Shown: positions 1-7,229, counted from the first letter of the stretch. The stretch is DNA of 48,034 nt from Spyradocola merdavium (GCA_018711265.1 DVIM01000035.1:1-48034), one strand, 5' to 3'. Notes: generated by a model from the sequence alone, not told the origin. Numbers and translations are program-made.

Positions 1-1094
1 TCGGTGAGGTAGACGTGGATGTTCTTGCCCTGGGCCTCGGCCTCCTGCGCGTAGGCGGCGGGCACGCAGTTCTCCACGAACCAGGCGAAGTGATCGCCCA
101 CGCAGCTCTGGCCGGCCTCGTAGCCGTAGTAGCCGGGCAGGACGCCGTCCGCCACGACGCCGCACATGCCGGGCACCTGCTTTTCCTCCTCCGCCATCAT
201 GATGTGGCAGGTGGAGGTGCCCATGATGGCCAGCATCTTGGCCGGGCCGTCGATGCCCACCGCCGGAACGCAGACGTGCGCGTCCACGTTGCCCACGGCG
301 ACCGCGATGCCGGGGCGCAGGCCCGTGAGCGCGGCGGCCCGCTCCGTAAGGCTGCCCGCGCGGCTGCCCAGGGGCGTGATGACCGTGCCGAGCTTGTCCT
401 GCACGACGGTTTCCAGGCGGGGGTCCAGGGCCTTGAAGAAGTCCGGGCTCGGGTAGCCGGTCCGCTTGTTCCAGATCTCCTTGTAACCGGCGGTGCAGCT
501 GTTGCGCGTCTCCTGGCCGCAGAGCTGCCAGATGATCCAGTCCGCCGCCTCGATGAAGCGGTCCGCCGCCGCGTAGATCTCCGGCGCCTCGTCCAGCACC
601 TGCCAGATCTTGGGGATGGCCCACTCGCTGCTGATCTTTCCGCCGTAGTTCTGCAGCCAGGCCTCGCCGCGGGCCGCGGCGATCTCGTTAAGGCGGTTGG
701 CCTTGTCCTGCGCGGCGTGGTGCTTCCAGAGCTTGACGTAGGCGTGCGGCTCGCGCTCGTATTCCGGCAGGAAGCACAGCGGCGTGCCGTCGCGCTTGGT
801 GGGAAGGAGCGTGCAGGCCGTAAAGTCCGTGCCGATGCCGATGACGTCGTCCGCGGAGACGCCGCTCTTGCGCAGCACCTCCGGGATGGTGTGGGCGAGC
901 ACGTCGAGATAGTCCTGCGGGTGCTGTAGCGCCCAGTCCGTGCCGAGCTTGACCCCGCAGGGGAGCTGCTCGTCCATGACGGCGTGCGGATATTCGTAGA
1001 CGGCGTCGGCCAGCTCCTGGCCGGTGCGGGCGTTGACCAGCACGGCGCGCCCGCTCAGCGTGCCGTAGTCCACGCCGATGGTGTATTTTTCCAT
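1..1094 (-). CDS. araB: Ribulokinase, 5' part only (gene runs off the window)
   Basis: This is an FGGY-family kinase expected to phosphorylate L-ribulose with ATP in arabinose catabolism, in the cytoplasm. The reading frame opens with MEKYTIGVDYGTLSGRAV, the phosphate-binding start typical of AraB, and continues with GIGTDFTACT and the VGNVDAHVCVPAVGI stretch seen in ribulokinases. About 364 codons are present; the family is about 560 residues, so the C-terminal third lies outside. The ATG at 1094 is chosen because it opens the conserved N-terminus and has an AGGAAAGG about 11 bases upstream. No other arabinose gene is in view, so the substrate rests on sequence alone; another FGGY pentulose kinase is the alternative. 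Confidence 0.88.
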   Translation of the reverse strand, partial: MEKYTIGVDYGTLSGRAVLVNARTGQELADAVYEYPHAVMDEQLPCGVKLGTDWALQHPQDYLDVLAHTIPEVLRKSGVSADDVIGIGTDFTACTLLPTKRDGTPLCFLPEYEREPHAYVKLWKHHAAQDKANRLNEIAAARGEAWLQNYGGKISSEWAIPKIWQVLDEAPEIYAAADRFIEAADWIIWQLCGQETRNSCTAGYKEIWNKRTGYPSPDFFKALDPRLETVVQDKLGTVITPLGSRAGSLTERAAALTGLRPGIAVAVGNVDAHVCVPAVGIDGPAKMLAIMGTSTCHIMMAEEEKQVPGMCGVVADGVLPGYYGYEAGQSCVGDHFAWFVENCVPAAYAQEAEAQGKNIHVYLT

Positions 1095-1154
1095 GCGATG
1101 AACACACCTTTCCTCTATTTTTTCAAGGGCGTTGCCCAATCCCTCTCTTCCACC

Positions 1155-1183
1155 ATCTTACAACAGTTGGAGGGAAGTTGCAA
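1155..1183 (-). promoter_or_regulatory. Putative promoter of the ribulokinase gene
   Basis: On the minus strand TTGCAA (1178-1183) and TAAGAT (1155-1160) are separated by 17 bases, about 60 bases upstream of the araB start. It diverges from the promoter of the DUF2089 gene. A GC-rich hairpin lies just upstream (1193-1213). Confidence 0.5.
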
Positions 1184-1247
1184 GGCTCTTTGCCGCCCCC
1201 GGCCCGGGGGCGGAGAGGATGAGATAAAATAAAAATACGCATATGGA

Positions 1248-1275
1248 TTGACTTTCATTTTATTTATGGTATACT
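1248..1275 (+). promoter_or_regulatory. Promoter of the DUF2089 gene
   Basis: TTGACT (1248-1253), a 16-base spacer and TATACT (1270-1275) lie 27 bases before the start codon, in an AT-rich patch that stands out from the GC-rich surroundings. Confidence 0.7.
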
Positions 1276-1301
1276 TAATTTTGTTGAAGGAGGGGAGAGG
1301 C

Positions 1302-1628
1302 ATGGACATCGACAAGGTTCCGCAGTGGTTTTTGGCGCTGGAGGAGGAGGACGCCTCGTTTCTGAAGAACTTCGTCTGCGCGTCCGGGTCGCTCAAGGAG
1401 GTGGCGCGGCGCTACGAGGTCTCCTATCCCACGGTGCGGCTGCGGCTGGACCGGCTCATCCAGAAGATTTCGCTGGCGGACCGGCGCGAGGAGGAGCCGT
1501 TTTTGACCTACATCCGGAGCCTTGCCGTGGACGCCCGCATCGACCTGGAGACGGCCAAGGACATCATGGAGCACTACCGCAAAGAGGCGCGAGAGAGCGC
1601 GCAGGAGAAGGGAGAGAGAACCGAATGA
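1302..1628 (+). CDS. DUF2089-type helix-turn-helix protein
   Basis: A 108-residue protein, probably a DNA-binding regulator. The central part (about residues 28-60) contains GSLKEVARRYEVSYPTVRLR, a clear helix-turn-helix in which a 'sequential' sensing helix is followed by a recognition helix; this is the arrangement in the DUF2089 family. The C-terminal half is charged and predicted helical. The ATG at 1302 is preferred over an upstream one because GAAGGAGGGGAGAGG sits directly before it. Its stop overlaps the next start (ATGA), so the pair is translationally coupled; a small regulator next to a small membrane protein suggests an autoregulated module, which is inference. Confidence 0.8.
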   Translation: MDIDKVPQWFLALEEEDASFLKNFVCASGSLKEVARRYEVSYPTVRLRLDRLIQKISLADRREEEPFLTYIRSLAVDARIDLETAKDIMEHYRKEARESAQEKGERTE

Positions 1629-1900
1629 AAGCGCTGATCTGTGTTGCAGTTATCGCATTGACGCTGTTCCACTTCTGGGCGAGCCATAAGAGCCCGCGCC
1701 GCTGGTACCTGGGCGGCATCGTGCCCCTGATTTGGGCGGGGACGCTCGCCTTCCTGTTTGCAAGGGGAAGCATCGTCCTGGGGCGGGACTGGGCGATGCT
1801 GGTATTTCCCATGCTCCTGCTGCTGCTGATCTGGGCAAAGGGGCAGCACGCGGCGCGCAGGCGGGAGAACAACCGCATGAAGGCGCGCGACATCGCGTAA
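1625..1900 (+). CDS. Small membrane protein of unknown function
   Basis: A 91-residue protein not recognised as a named family. It has an N-terminal hydrophobic segment (about residues 2-18), a second around 29-47 and a third around 56-70 rich in Leu, then a basic tail ending in KARDIA. This suggests three short membrane helices with a cytoplasmic C-terminus. It starts inside the stop codon of the DUF2089 gene and is followed by a strong terminator, so the two genes form a closed operon. Small membrane partners of HTH proteins often modulate them, but nothing here proves this. Confidence 0.65.
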   Translation: MKALICVAVIALTLFHFWASHKSPRRWYLGGIVPLIWAGTLAFLFARGSIVLGRDWAMLVFPMLLLLLIWAKGQHAARRRENNRMKARDIA

Positions 1901-1918
1901 AGCAGACAAAAAAAGAAA

Positions 1919-1960
1919 AACGCGCGGGGGAGAAGCAAGCCTTCTCCCCCGCGCGCTTTG
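1919..1960. terminator. Bidirectional terminator
   Basis: A perfect 15-base-pair stem (1921-1935 with 1941-1955) with a 5-base loop, flanked by an A-run on the left and CTTTGT on the right. It lies between the convergent small membrane protein gene and the DUF1292 gene and can serve both. Confidence 0.85.
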
Positions 1961-2254
1961 TCATTCCTCGTCGTCCTCGAACTCGACGGCCTCCAGGTAC
2001 TTGGCGTAGAGCTCGTTCAGGAGCTTTTCGTCCTCCACGCCCTGGTAGACGTCCTCCTCGCCGTTCTTGCCGGGAAGGATCTCCAGGAAGATCAGCGCGT
2101 TTTCGTCCTCGTCCTCGCCGTAGTCGATGCCCTCGATGGGGATGAGGCAGACGTACTCCTTGTTCTTGTGGGTCACGGTGACGACGTGCTCAAACTGCAC
2201 TTCGTTGCCGTCCTCGTCCGTCAGGACCACGATGTTGTCCATCTCTTCGGTCAT
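1961..2254 (-). CDS. DUF1292 family protein (YrzB-like)
   Basis: A 97-residue, very acidic protein of the DUF1292 family, whose biochemical role is unknown. It shows the family core: IVVLTDEDGNEVQFEHVVTV followed by the YVCLIPIEG strand and an acidic tail ending EFEDDEE. The start at 2254 has GGAGAG 6 bases upstream. It overlaps the end of ruvX by four bases (ATGA), and ireB lies upstream, reproducing the conserved yrzL-yrrK-yrzB order of Firmicutes. Function stays unassigned; the conserved context points to housekeeping. Confidence 0.88.
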   Translation of the reverse strand: MTEEMDNIVVLTDEDGNEVQFEHVVTVTHKNKEYVCLIPIEGIDYGEDEDENALIFLEILPGKNGEEDVYQGVEDEKLLNELYAKYLEAVEFEDDEE

Positions 2255-2697
2255 GTTGGCTCTCTCCTTTCGGCTGGAAAGCGGGCCGGGCAGCTCATGT
2301 AGGTTTGCAGGATCAGGACCGCGGCAACCTTGTCCACGACGGCCTTGTGCGCGCGGCGCTTGAGCCCGCCCTCCTGCAGCGCGAGGTGCGCGCTGGCGCT
2401 GGTGAGCCGCTCGTCCACATAGTGAAGGGGAAGGTTCGTGCGCGCGGCGAGCGCGTCGCCAAAGGCGCGCGTGTCCGCGGCCTGCTGGCCCTCGCTCCCG
2501 TCCATGTTGCGGGGAAGGCCCAGGACGAAGGCCCCCGCGCCGCGCGCCTTGGCAAGGTCGGCAAAGTGCGCAAGGTCGTTTTCCAGGCCCTTGCGCGTCC
2601 AGGTCTCCAGCGCCTGCGCCGTGATGCCGAGCGCGTCGCTGGCCGCAACGCCGATGCGCACGCTGCCGACATCTAGCGCGATCACAGTGTTTTCCAT
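2251..2697 (-). CDS. ruvX: RuvX/YqgF, putative Holliday-junction resolvase / rRNA-processing nuclease
   Basis: A 148-residue RNase H-fold protein of the YqgF family. In E. coli YqgF acts in 16S rRNA 5'-end maturation and has been linked to Holliday-junction resolution. Diagnostic motifs are ALDVGSVRIGVAASD near the N-terminus (first catalytic Asp), VLGLPRNMDGSEG, and the YVDERLTSASA segment holding the catalytic Glu. The ATG at 2697 is chosen because the family starts a few residues before ALDVG; an in-frame ATG at 2724 falls inside a terminator-like hairpin. It is coupled to the DUF1292 gene by a 4-base overlap. Confidence 0.93.
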   Translation of the reverse strand: MENTVIALDVGSVRIGVAASDALGITAQALETWTRKGLENDLAHFADLAKARGAGAFVLGLPRNMDGSEGQQAADTRAFGDALAARTNLPLHYVDERLTSASAHLALQEGGLKRRAHKAVVDKVAAVLILQTYMSCPARFPAERREPT

Positions 2698-2709
2698 CGC
2701 TTTTCCCAA

Positions 2710-2750
2710 GGAAGGCGCGCGCAAGCGCCAATGCCTTGCGCGCGCCTTCC
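2710..2750. terminator. Hairpin between ireB and ruvX
   Basis: Perfect 16-base-pair inverted repeat (2710-2725 with 2735-2750), 9-base loop, immediately after the ireB stop on the minus strand. There is no good U-tract, so it may be a partial terminator or an mRNA-stabilising hairpin separating ireB from ruvX. Confidence 0.55.
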
Positions 2751-2761
2751 CTCCGCTCCCG

Positions 2762-3022
2762 TCATTGTTCTTGGTCCAGCACGTAGGAACGCACCAGCTC
2801 CTCCAGCAGCTCGTCGCGTTCGAGCTGGCGGATGAGGTAGCGCGCGTTGCCGTAGCTGGTGATGTAGGTCGGGTCGCCCGAGAGCAGGTACCCGACGATC
2901 TGATTGATGGGGTCGTACCCCTTTTCCTTGAGCGAACCGTAGACGCTCATCAGAATGTCGTGTGCGTTCATGGATACGGCGTTTTCAAGCTGAAATCGCA
3001 TGGTATCGTTAAACTGGTCCAT
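2762..3022 (-). CDS. ireB: IreB family regulatory phosphoprotein (UPF0297)
   Basis: An 86-residue protein of the IreB/YrzL family. In Enterococcus IreB is phosphorylated by the Ser/Thr kinase IreK and acts as a negative regulator of cephalosporin resistance. The family signature is nearly intact: TMRFQLENAV, YGSLKEKGYDPINQIVGYLL, GDPTYITSYGNARYLIRQLE and the ERDELLEELVRSYV C-terminus. The Thr of DTMRF corresponds to the phosphorylated region of the family. The ATG at 3022 has GGAAGGAG 9 bases upstream. It heads the ireB-ruvX-DUF1292 cluster; alaS, the usual upstream neighbour, is not here. Confidence 0.95.
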   Translation of the reverse strand: MDQFNDTMRFQLENAVSMNAHDILMSVYGSLKEKGYDPINQIVGYLLSGDPTYITSYGNARYLIRQLERDELLEELVRSYVLDQEQ

Positions 3023-3055
3023 CCCCTCGCGCTCCTTCCCGTTCGATCTTCTCCC

Positions 3056-3084
3056 ATTATACACTACGGGGCGCGAGAATTCAA
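3056..3084 (-). promoter_or_regulatory. Promoter of ireB
   Basis: Minus strand TTGAAT (3079-3084), 17-base spacer, perfect TATAAT (3056-3061), giving a short leader to the ireB ribosome binding site. Confidence 0.75.
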
Positions 3085-3124
3085 ACCCTTTGTATCCATC
3101 TGTCGCAAATGGCGCACAAAAGCA

Positions 3125-4153
3125 TCAGATCCGCAGCCGAGCGTCGCGCAGGGCGCGCAGGGCCGCCCGCAGGGACAGCGCCGCGGGGATGGCGTAGAAC
3201 ATGCCCGGAAGGCCTGCCAGCCATCCGCCCGCGATCAGGAAGAGCACGACCAGCGCCGGGTGCAGGCTCGCCGTGTCCCCGATGACGTGGGGGGAGACGA
3301 CCAGGTTTTCGATCTGCTGGGCGAGCAGCACGACCGCGATGCCGCCAAGGAAGGTCGGGAACCCCTCGGTCACGGAGAAGAGCGCGATGGGGATCATCCC
3401 CAGCCAGGGCCCGAAGTAGGGGATGAGGTTGCAGACCGCCATGACCAGGCCCAGCGCCAGCCAGGCGGGCAGGCCGATGACGAGCAGCCCCAGCGCCGTG
3501 AGCGTGCCCGTTATGGCGGAGACCGTGAGCTGGCCGTGGACATAGGCGGCCATGGCGTCGCGCACGGCCAGGGCCACGCGCAGCACCGGCTTGCGCACGC
3601 GGCTGGGGATCAGCCGCGTGAGGTACGCGAAGAGCCGCCGCCGGTCCCGAAGCATGTAGAAGGCCAGAACCGGCGCGAACAGCAGATATCCCAGGTTGGA
3701 CACGCCCTGCACAACCTGCATGAGGCGGGAGAAGAGGAACTCCGCAAACAGCGTCAGGAGGTCGCCGGCGCGGCTCTGCAGGGCGAGCACCGTCTCCTCG
3801 GGCAGGCCCAGCGCGGCCATGCGCGCGGACAGCGCCCTAAGCAGGTCCCCAAAGGATTCCACGAGCTGCGGCGCGCTCTGGCCCAGCGCCGCAACCTGGC
3901 GCAGCAGCGCCGGTATGCCAAACACCGCGAGCACAGCGAGCGCAAGCGCGGCCGAGGCAAAGGCCAGGACAGAGGCCAGGCCCTGCGAAAGGCGGAGCCT
4001 CTGGCGGAAGAGCCGCTCCAGGGGGCAGAGCAGGTAGGCCAGGGTCGAGGCGACAAGCAAAAGCAGGGCAATGCGCCCGATCGTTCTTCGCAGGACGATC
4101 AGCAGCGCAATGCCCAGCAGCCACCCGATGCCTTTTTTCCATTTCCATTCCAT
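3125..4153 (-). CDS. AI-2E/YtvI-type polytopic membrane protein
   Basis: A 342-residue protein of the AI-2E transporter family (PF01594), which includes YtvI and other permeases of mostly unproven substrate. It has paired hydrophobic helices at the N-terminus (about residues 10-22 and 26-44), another near 60-85, a central amphipathic region, and a C-terminal block of helices containing VIGLPAWLALGLVMAVCNLIPYFGPWLG, where the NLIPYFGPWLG stretch is the family hallmark. It closes with the PHVIGDTASLHPALVVLFL region typical of the family. No strong ribosome binding site precedes the ATG. It lies 30 bases after a 59-residue protein gene and shares the strand with the iron-sulfur cluster genes, which is the frequent Clostridial arrangement; the substrate is unknown. 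Confidence 0.85.
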   Translation of the reverse strand: MEWKWKKGIGWLLGIALLIVLRRTIGRIALLLLVASTLAYLLCPLERLFRQRLRLSQGLASVLAFASAALALAVLAVFGIPALLRQVAALGQSAPQLVESFGDLLRALSARMAALGLPEETVLALQSRAGDLLTLFAEFLFSRLMQVVQGVSNLGYLLFAPVLAFYMLRDRRRLFAYLTRLIPSRVRKPVLRVALAVRDAMAAYVHGQLTVSAITGTLTALGLLVIGLPAWLALGLVMAVCNLIPYFGPWLGMIPIALFSVTEGFPTFLGGIAVVLLAQQIENLVVSPHVIGDTASLHPALVVLFLIAGGWLAGLPGMFYAIPAALSLRAALRALRDARLRI

Positions 4154-4183
4154 GCGTGCAGTTTGGCGGCAGGCGCATGGCGC

Positions 4184-4363
4184 CTACCTTTCCAGCATGG
4201 GCTTGATGTGCTGGCGCACCAGGCGCTTGCCCTGCTTGACGGCCCGCCGCGCCATGCAGCGCCCCTGCGGGCAGGACAGAAACGCCGCGGTCACCGCCGC
4301 CGCGCCCGCCATCATGCCCAGGCCCATGCCCAGACCGAGATGCGACTTCCTCATGAGAATCAT
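4184..4363 (-). CDS. 59-residue protein with one membrane segment
   Basis: A small gene read directly from the sequence: MILMRKSHLGLGMGLGMMAG then AAAVTAAFLSCPQGRCMARR and a basic tail. Residues about 8-30 form a Gly/Met/Ala-rich hydrophobic segment; two Cys (CPQGRC) follow it, and the last 20 residues are strongly basic. An AAGGAGG lies 9 bases upstream of the ATG, which makes translation credible. It sits between the PRC-barrel gene (24-base gap) and the AI-2E-type gene (20-30-base gap), apparently in one operon. Proteins of this size and composition next to PRC-barrel genes are not assigned a function; a membrane-anchored accessory is a guess. Confidence 0.65.
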   Translation of the reverse strand: MILMRKSHLGLGMGLGMMAGAAAVTAAFLSCPQGRCMARRAVKQGKRLVRQHIKPMLER

Positions 4364-4387
4364 GCCTTCCGCCTCCTTCTTTCGTCC

Positions 4388-4864
4388 TCAGGATTCGGCC
4401 GGCGGCCCCTCGCCGCCGGCGTCCTCCGTCACGGCCACCACGCCGTTGGGCCGCATCGTGAAATCGCGCACGTGGATGCGGCCCTGCAAAAAGTCGTCCA
4501 CAATGCCTTGGGAGACTTCCAATTGCAAAACCCGGCCGGTTTCCTCGTCTATGAGCGCGTCGGTTACCCAGCCCAGACGCTCGCCCGACGTGTCCAGCAC
4601 GGTCAGGCCCAGGATTTCCTCCTGGCGCCGGAGGGCGGCGGGGATCTTTTCCGCCGCGCGCACCGCGACCGCAACCTCGCCCCACAAGGCAATGCTTCCA
4701 AATGGGACAAAGCGCTTTCTCCTCATCGGACCATAGAGCCGAAGAACCAGCCCGGCGACATCCTGCCCGTCGGCGCTCAGGCAGACGCGCTCCACCAGCC
4801 CCAGGCGCCTGCCCGTTCCATGCAGCACAGACGGAAGACTGATGATCTTGGACATGCGCTTCAT
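4388..4864 (-). CDS. PRC-barrel domain protein
   Basis: A 158-residue cytoplasmic protein with two PRC-barrel-like modules. The first covers about residues 5-75 (SLPSVLHGTGRRLGLVERVC) and the second about 80-145 (LGLTVLDTSGERLGWVTDAL then VLQLEVSQGIVDDFLQGR). The PRC-barrel is a small beta-fold used in RimM, photosynthetic reaction-centre H subunits and sporulation proteins of the YlmC/YmxH type. No catalytic residue is expected. The neighbours iscU upstream and a membrane protein downstream match a common Clostridial arrangement whose role is unknown. GGAGAT precedes the start. A terminator separates it from iscU. Confidence 0.8.
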   Translation of the reverse strand: MKRMSKIISLPSVLHGTGRRLGLVERVCLSADGQDVAGLVLRLYGPMRRKRFVPFGSIALWGEVAVAVRAAEKIPAALRRQEEILGLTVLDTSGERLGWVTDALIDEETGRVLQLEVSQGIVDDFLQGRIHVRDFTMRPNGVVAVTEDAGGEGPPAES

Positions 4865-4912
4865 GCACGCCCATCTCCTTCACCCGATTGCGTGTTTCAC
4901 TGGTACTAAAGT

Positions 4913-4952
4913 GCCCCAGGAAGGCTGCCGGTATTCTGGCAGTTCCTGGGGC
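4913..4952 (-). terminator. Terminator after iscU
   Basis: A 10-base-pair outer stem (4913-4922 with 4943-4952) encloses an inner CTGCC/GGCAG stem. On the minus strand ACTTTAG follows. It closes the iscR-iscS-iscU operon. Confidence 0.7.
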
Positions 4953-4979
4953 GGATAAATTTGGCAAATCGGGGGAAAA

Positions 4980-5411
4980 TCAGGCCTCTTCGGGGATCTC
5001 CTCGTGCTCGGCGTCCGGCTTTTCAAAGCCCTCGGGCAGGGGGAGGTTGTTCTTCTTGAAGTAGTCCTCCAGCGCCTCCTTGAGCGCCTGCTCCGCCAGC
5101 AGCGAGCAGTGCATCTTGACCGGGGGCAGGCCGTCCAGCGCCTCGGCCACGGCCTTGTTGGTCAGCTTCATCGCCTCCTCGATGGACTTGCCCTTGACCA
5201 TCTCCGTGGCCATGGAGCTGGTGGCGATGGCCGCGCCGCAGCCAAAGGTCTTAAACTTGACGTCCTCGATGATGCCGTTTTCGATCTTGAGGTAAATGCG
5301 CATGATGTCGCCGCACTTGGCGTTGCCCACCGTGCCCACGCCCGAAGCGTCCGCAATCTCTCCCACGTTGCGCGGGTTGGTGAAATGATCCATCACTTTT
5401 TCCGAATACAT
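4980..5411 (-). CDS. iscU: Iron-sulfur cluster scaffold protein IscU/NifU-N
   Basis: A 143-residue scaffold on which [2Fe-2S] and [4Fe-4S] clusters are built from sulfide delivered by the desulfurase encoded just upstream. The three ligand Cys are present: VGNAKCGDIM (about residue 33), FGCGAAIATSS (about 58) and KMHCSLLAE (about 101). The Asp after the first Cys, important for cluster transfer, is retained. The N-terminus MYSEKVMDHFTNPRNVGEI is typical of the NifU-N/IscU type used by Clostridia with an IscS partner. The C-terminal tail is longer and more acidic (EKPDAEHEEIPEEA) than in E. coli IscU. GAGGAG precedes the start; the gap to iscS is 48 bases. Confidence 0.95.
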   Translation of the reverse strand: MYSEKVMDHFTNPRNVGEIADASGVGTVGNAKCGDIMRIYLKIENGIIEDVKFKTFGCGAAIATSSMATEMVKGKSIEEAMKLTNKAVAEALDGLPPVKMHCSLLAEQALKEALEDYFKKNNLPLPEGFEKPDAEHEEIPEEA

Positions 5412-5459
5412 GAATCCAATCTCCTCTGTTCTCGTTTTTGCAAGGGGGGAATGCAGCGC

Positions 5460-6629
5460 TTAGAGCGTCCGGTCGTCGTACAGGGGGGACATGGCGCGCA
5501 GGCGCGAAACGATCTTGGGCAGCTCCTCGAGCACGCGGTCGATCTCATCCTGCGTGTTGTCGCGGCCGATGGTCAGGCGCAGCGAGCCGTGCGCGATCTC
5601 GTGCGGCAGGCCGATGGCCAGCAGCACGTGCGAGGGGTCCAGCGACCCGGAGGTGCACGCCGAGCCCGAGGAGGCCGCGATGCCCGCCATGTCCAGCGAG
5701 AGCAGGAGCGCCTCGCCCTCGATGTAGCGGATGGAGACGTTGACATTGCCCGGCAGCCGCTTTGTCGGGTGCCCGTTGAGGCGGGACTCCGGGATGGCGT
5801 CCAGGATGCCGGCGATCAGCCGGTCGCGCAGGCCGGAGATGCGCGCGTTTTCCTCCGCCATCTCCGCGGTGATCAGCTCGATGGCCTTGCCCATGCCCAC
5901 GATCGCGGGCACGTTCTCCGTGCCGGCGCGGCGGCTGCGCTCCTGCGCGCCGCCCTCGATGAGGTTTTCGATGCGCACGCCCGTGCGGATGTAGAGCGCG
6001 CCCACGCCCTTGGGCGCGTAGAACTTGTGCCCGGAGAGGGAGAGCATGTCGATCTGCATGGCGGCGACGTCCAGCGGCATGTGGCCGACGGCCTGCACCG
6101 CGTCCGTGTGGAAGAGCACCTTGTGCGCCCGGCAGACCGCGCCGATCTCCGCGATGGGCTCGATCGTGCCGATCTCGTTGTTCGCCGCCATGACGCTGAC
6201 CAGGATCGTGTCCGGGCGGATGGCCGCCTCCACCTGCTCCGGCGTCACCAATCCGTACTCGTCCACGGGGAGGTAGGTGACTTCAAAGCCCTCCTTCTCC
6301 AGGGCCTGGCAGGTGTGCAGCACCGCGTGGTGCTCGATGGCGGTCGTGATGATGTGCAGGCCCTTCCTGCGCAGCGCGTGCGCCGCGCCCTTGATGGCCC
6401 AGTTGTCCGCCTCCGACCCGCCGGCGGTGAAGTAGATCTCTTCCTTCTTGGCGCCGATGGCCGCCGCAACCTGCGCGCGCGCCTTCTCCATCGCCTTTTT
6501 GGCCTCGCGCCCAAAGGAATGGACGCTGGAGGCGTTGCCGTATGTTTCCGTCATCGCGGGCAGAACCGCCTCGGCCACCTCCGGCCGCACGCGGGTCGTC
6601 GCCGCATTGTCCAGGTAAATTCTCTCCAT
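5460..6629 (-). CDS. iscS: Cysteine desulfurase, NifS/IscS type
   Basis: A 389-residue PLP enzyme converting cysteine to alanine with transfer of sulfur as persulfide. Motifs in order: YLDNAATTRVRPEV at the N-terminus, YGNASSVHSFGREAK, the ITTAIEHHAVLHT His region (about residue 100), FHTDAVQAVGH with the PLP-stacking Asp, LSLSGHKFYAPKGVGALY carrying the PLP Lys (about residue 203), and SSGSACTSGSLDPSHVL with the active-site Cys in a group I loop (about residue 325). Length and loop match IscS/NifS rather than SufS. It lies 21 bases after iscR and before iscU, so it most likely feeds general cluster assembly for the many iron-sulfur proteins in this genome, including those at 26-35 kb. Confidence 0.95.
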   Translation of the reverse strand: MERIYLDNAATTRVRPEVAEAVLPAMTETYGNASSVHSFGREAKKAMEKARAQVAAAIGAKKEEIYFTAGGSEADNWAIKGAAHALRRKGLHIITTAIEHHAVLHTCQALEKEGFEVTYLPVDEYGLVTPEQVEAAIRPDTILVSVMAANNEIGTIEPIAEIGAVCRAHKVLFHTDAVQAVGHMPLDVAAMQIDMLSLSGHKFYAPKGVGALYIRTGVRIENLIEGGAQERSRRAGTENVPAIVGMGKAIELITAEMAEENARISGLRDRLIAGILDAIPESRLNGHPTKRLPGNVNVSIRYIEGEALLLSLDMAGIAASSGSACTSGSLDPSHVLLAIGLPHEIAHGSLRLTIGRDNTQDEIDRVLEELPKIVSRLRAMSPLYDDRTL

Positions 6630-6650
6630 CTGGGTTCTTTCCTCCCACTC

Positions 6651-7091
6651 TTAAACTTCCGTTGCTTCCGATTCCGCTTCCTGGCAGCAGCGGGCCGCGT
6701 CCTCGAGCATGTCCTGCAGGGAAATGCTGTCCATCACCTCGTTGACGCCCCGGTGGATGCGCAGCCACAGCGCGTGCATGGCGCAGCCGTTTGCGCGCTC
6801 GCACTCGCTCACGACGCACTCGGTCGCGGCGAGCGGCCCCTCCAGCGCCCGGAGGATCGCGCCGACCGAGATGGCCGCCGGCTCCTTGGCCAGGATGTAC
6901 CCGCCCTGCGCGCCGCGGATGGAGAGCACCAGCCCCGCCTTGCGCAGGGGCGCGATGAGCTGCTCCAGATAGGCCTCCGGGATGCCCTGGCGCTCTGCAA
7001 TGCACTTGACCGACTGCGGCGCGCCCCCGTAGAGCTGCGCCAGGTCGTACATGGCGCGCACGCCGTACTGCCCCTTTGTGGATAACTTCAT
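6651..7091 (-). CDS. iscR: Rrf2-family regulator with IscR-type cluster ligands
   Basis: A 146-residue winged-helix repressor. The N-terminus MKLSTKGQYGVRAMYDLAQL and the wing RGAQGGYILAKEP are typical of Rrf2 proteins. Residues about 92-106 read ECVVSECERANGCAMH: three Cys spaced C-x4-C-x5-C and a His three after the last Cys, closely matching the ligand set of E. coli IscR (C-x5-C-x5-C plus His). It should therefore bind a cluster and sense iron-sulfur status, unlike Cys-free CymR of Bacillus. The ATG at 7091 opens the conserved domain. It heads the iscR-iscS-iscU operon and probably represses it. Confidence 0.9.
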   Translation of the reverse strand: MKLSTKGQYGVRAMYDLAQLYGGAPQSVKCIAERQGIPEAYLEQLIAPLRKAGLVLSIRGAQGGYILAKEPAAISVGAILRALEGPLAATECVVSECERANGCAMHALWLRIHRGVNEVMDSISLQDMLEDAARCCQEAESEATEV

Positions 7092-7126
7092 GCAAATAGA
7101 CCGCCTTTGAATTCCGATTCCCGACC

Positions 7127-7140
7127 AAACCGATCGGTTT
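7127..7140. promoter_or_regulatory. Palindromic operator candidate in the iscR leader
   Basis: Perfect 14-base palindrome AAACCGATCGGTTT lying about 10-23 bases downstream of the iscR -10 box, with a partial copy (CCGATTCCCGACC) beside it. Its position just after the transcription start fits autorepression by IscR; the assignment is inference. Confidence 0.5.
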
Positions 7141-7149
7141 TCCTTGCCT

Positions 7150-7178
7150 ATAGTATCACCGCTTTGCGAGGCTGTCAA
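7150..7178 (-). promoter_or_regulatory. Promoter of iscR-iscS-iscU
   Basis: Minus strand TTGACA (7173-7178), exactly 17 bases, TACTAT (7150-7155): near-consensus sigma-A promoter about 60 bases from the iscR start. Confidence 0.8.
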
Positions 7179-7229
7179 TCACCAATCCGACAAGTTTCAT
7201 AAGATTTCACGAAACCGCGCGGCGCGCCG

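Noticed and set aside
2438..4909. An 823-residue plus-strand frame opposite ruvX to the PRC-barrel gene
   Set aside because: Antisense shadow: His/Arg/Gln-rich without domains, no ribosome binding site, and the opposite strand holds recognised genes.
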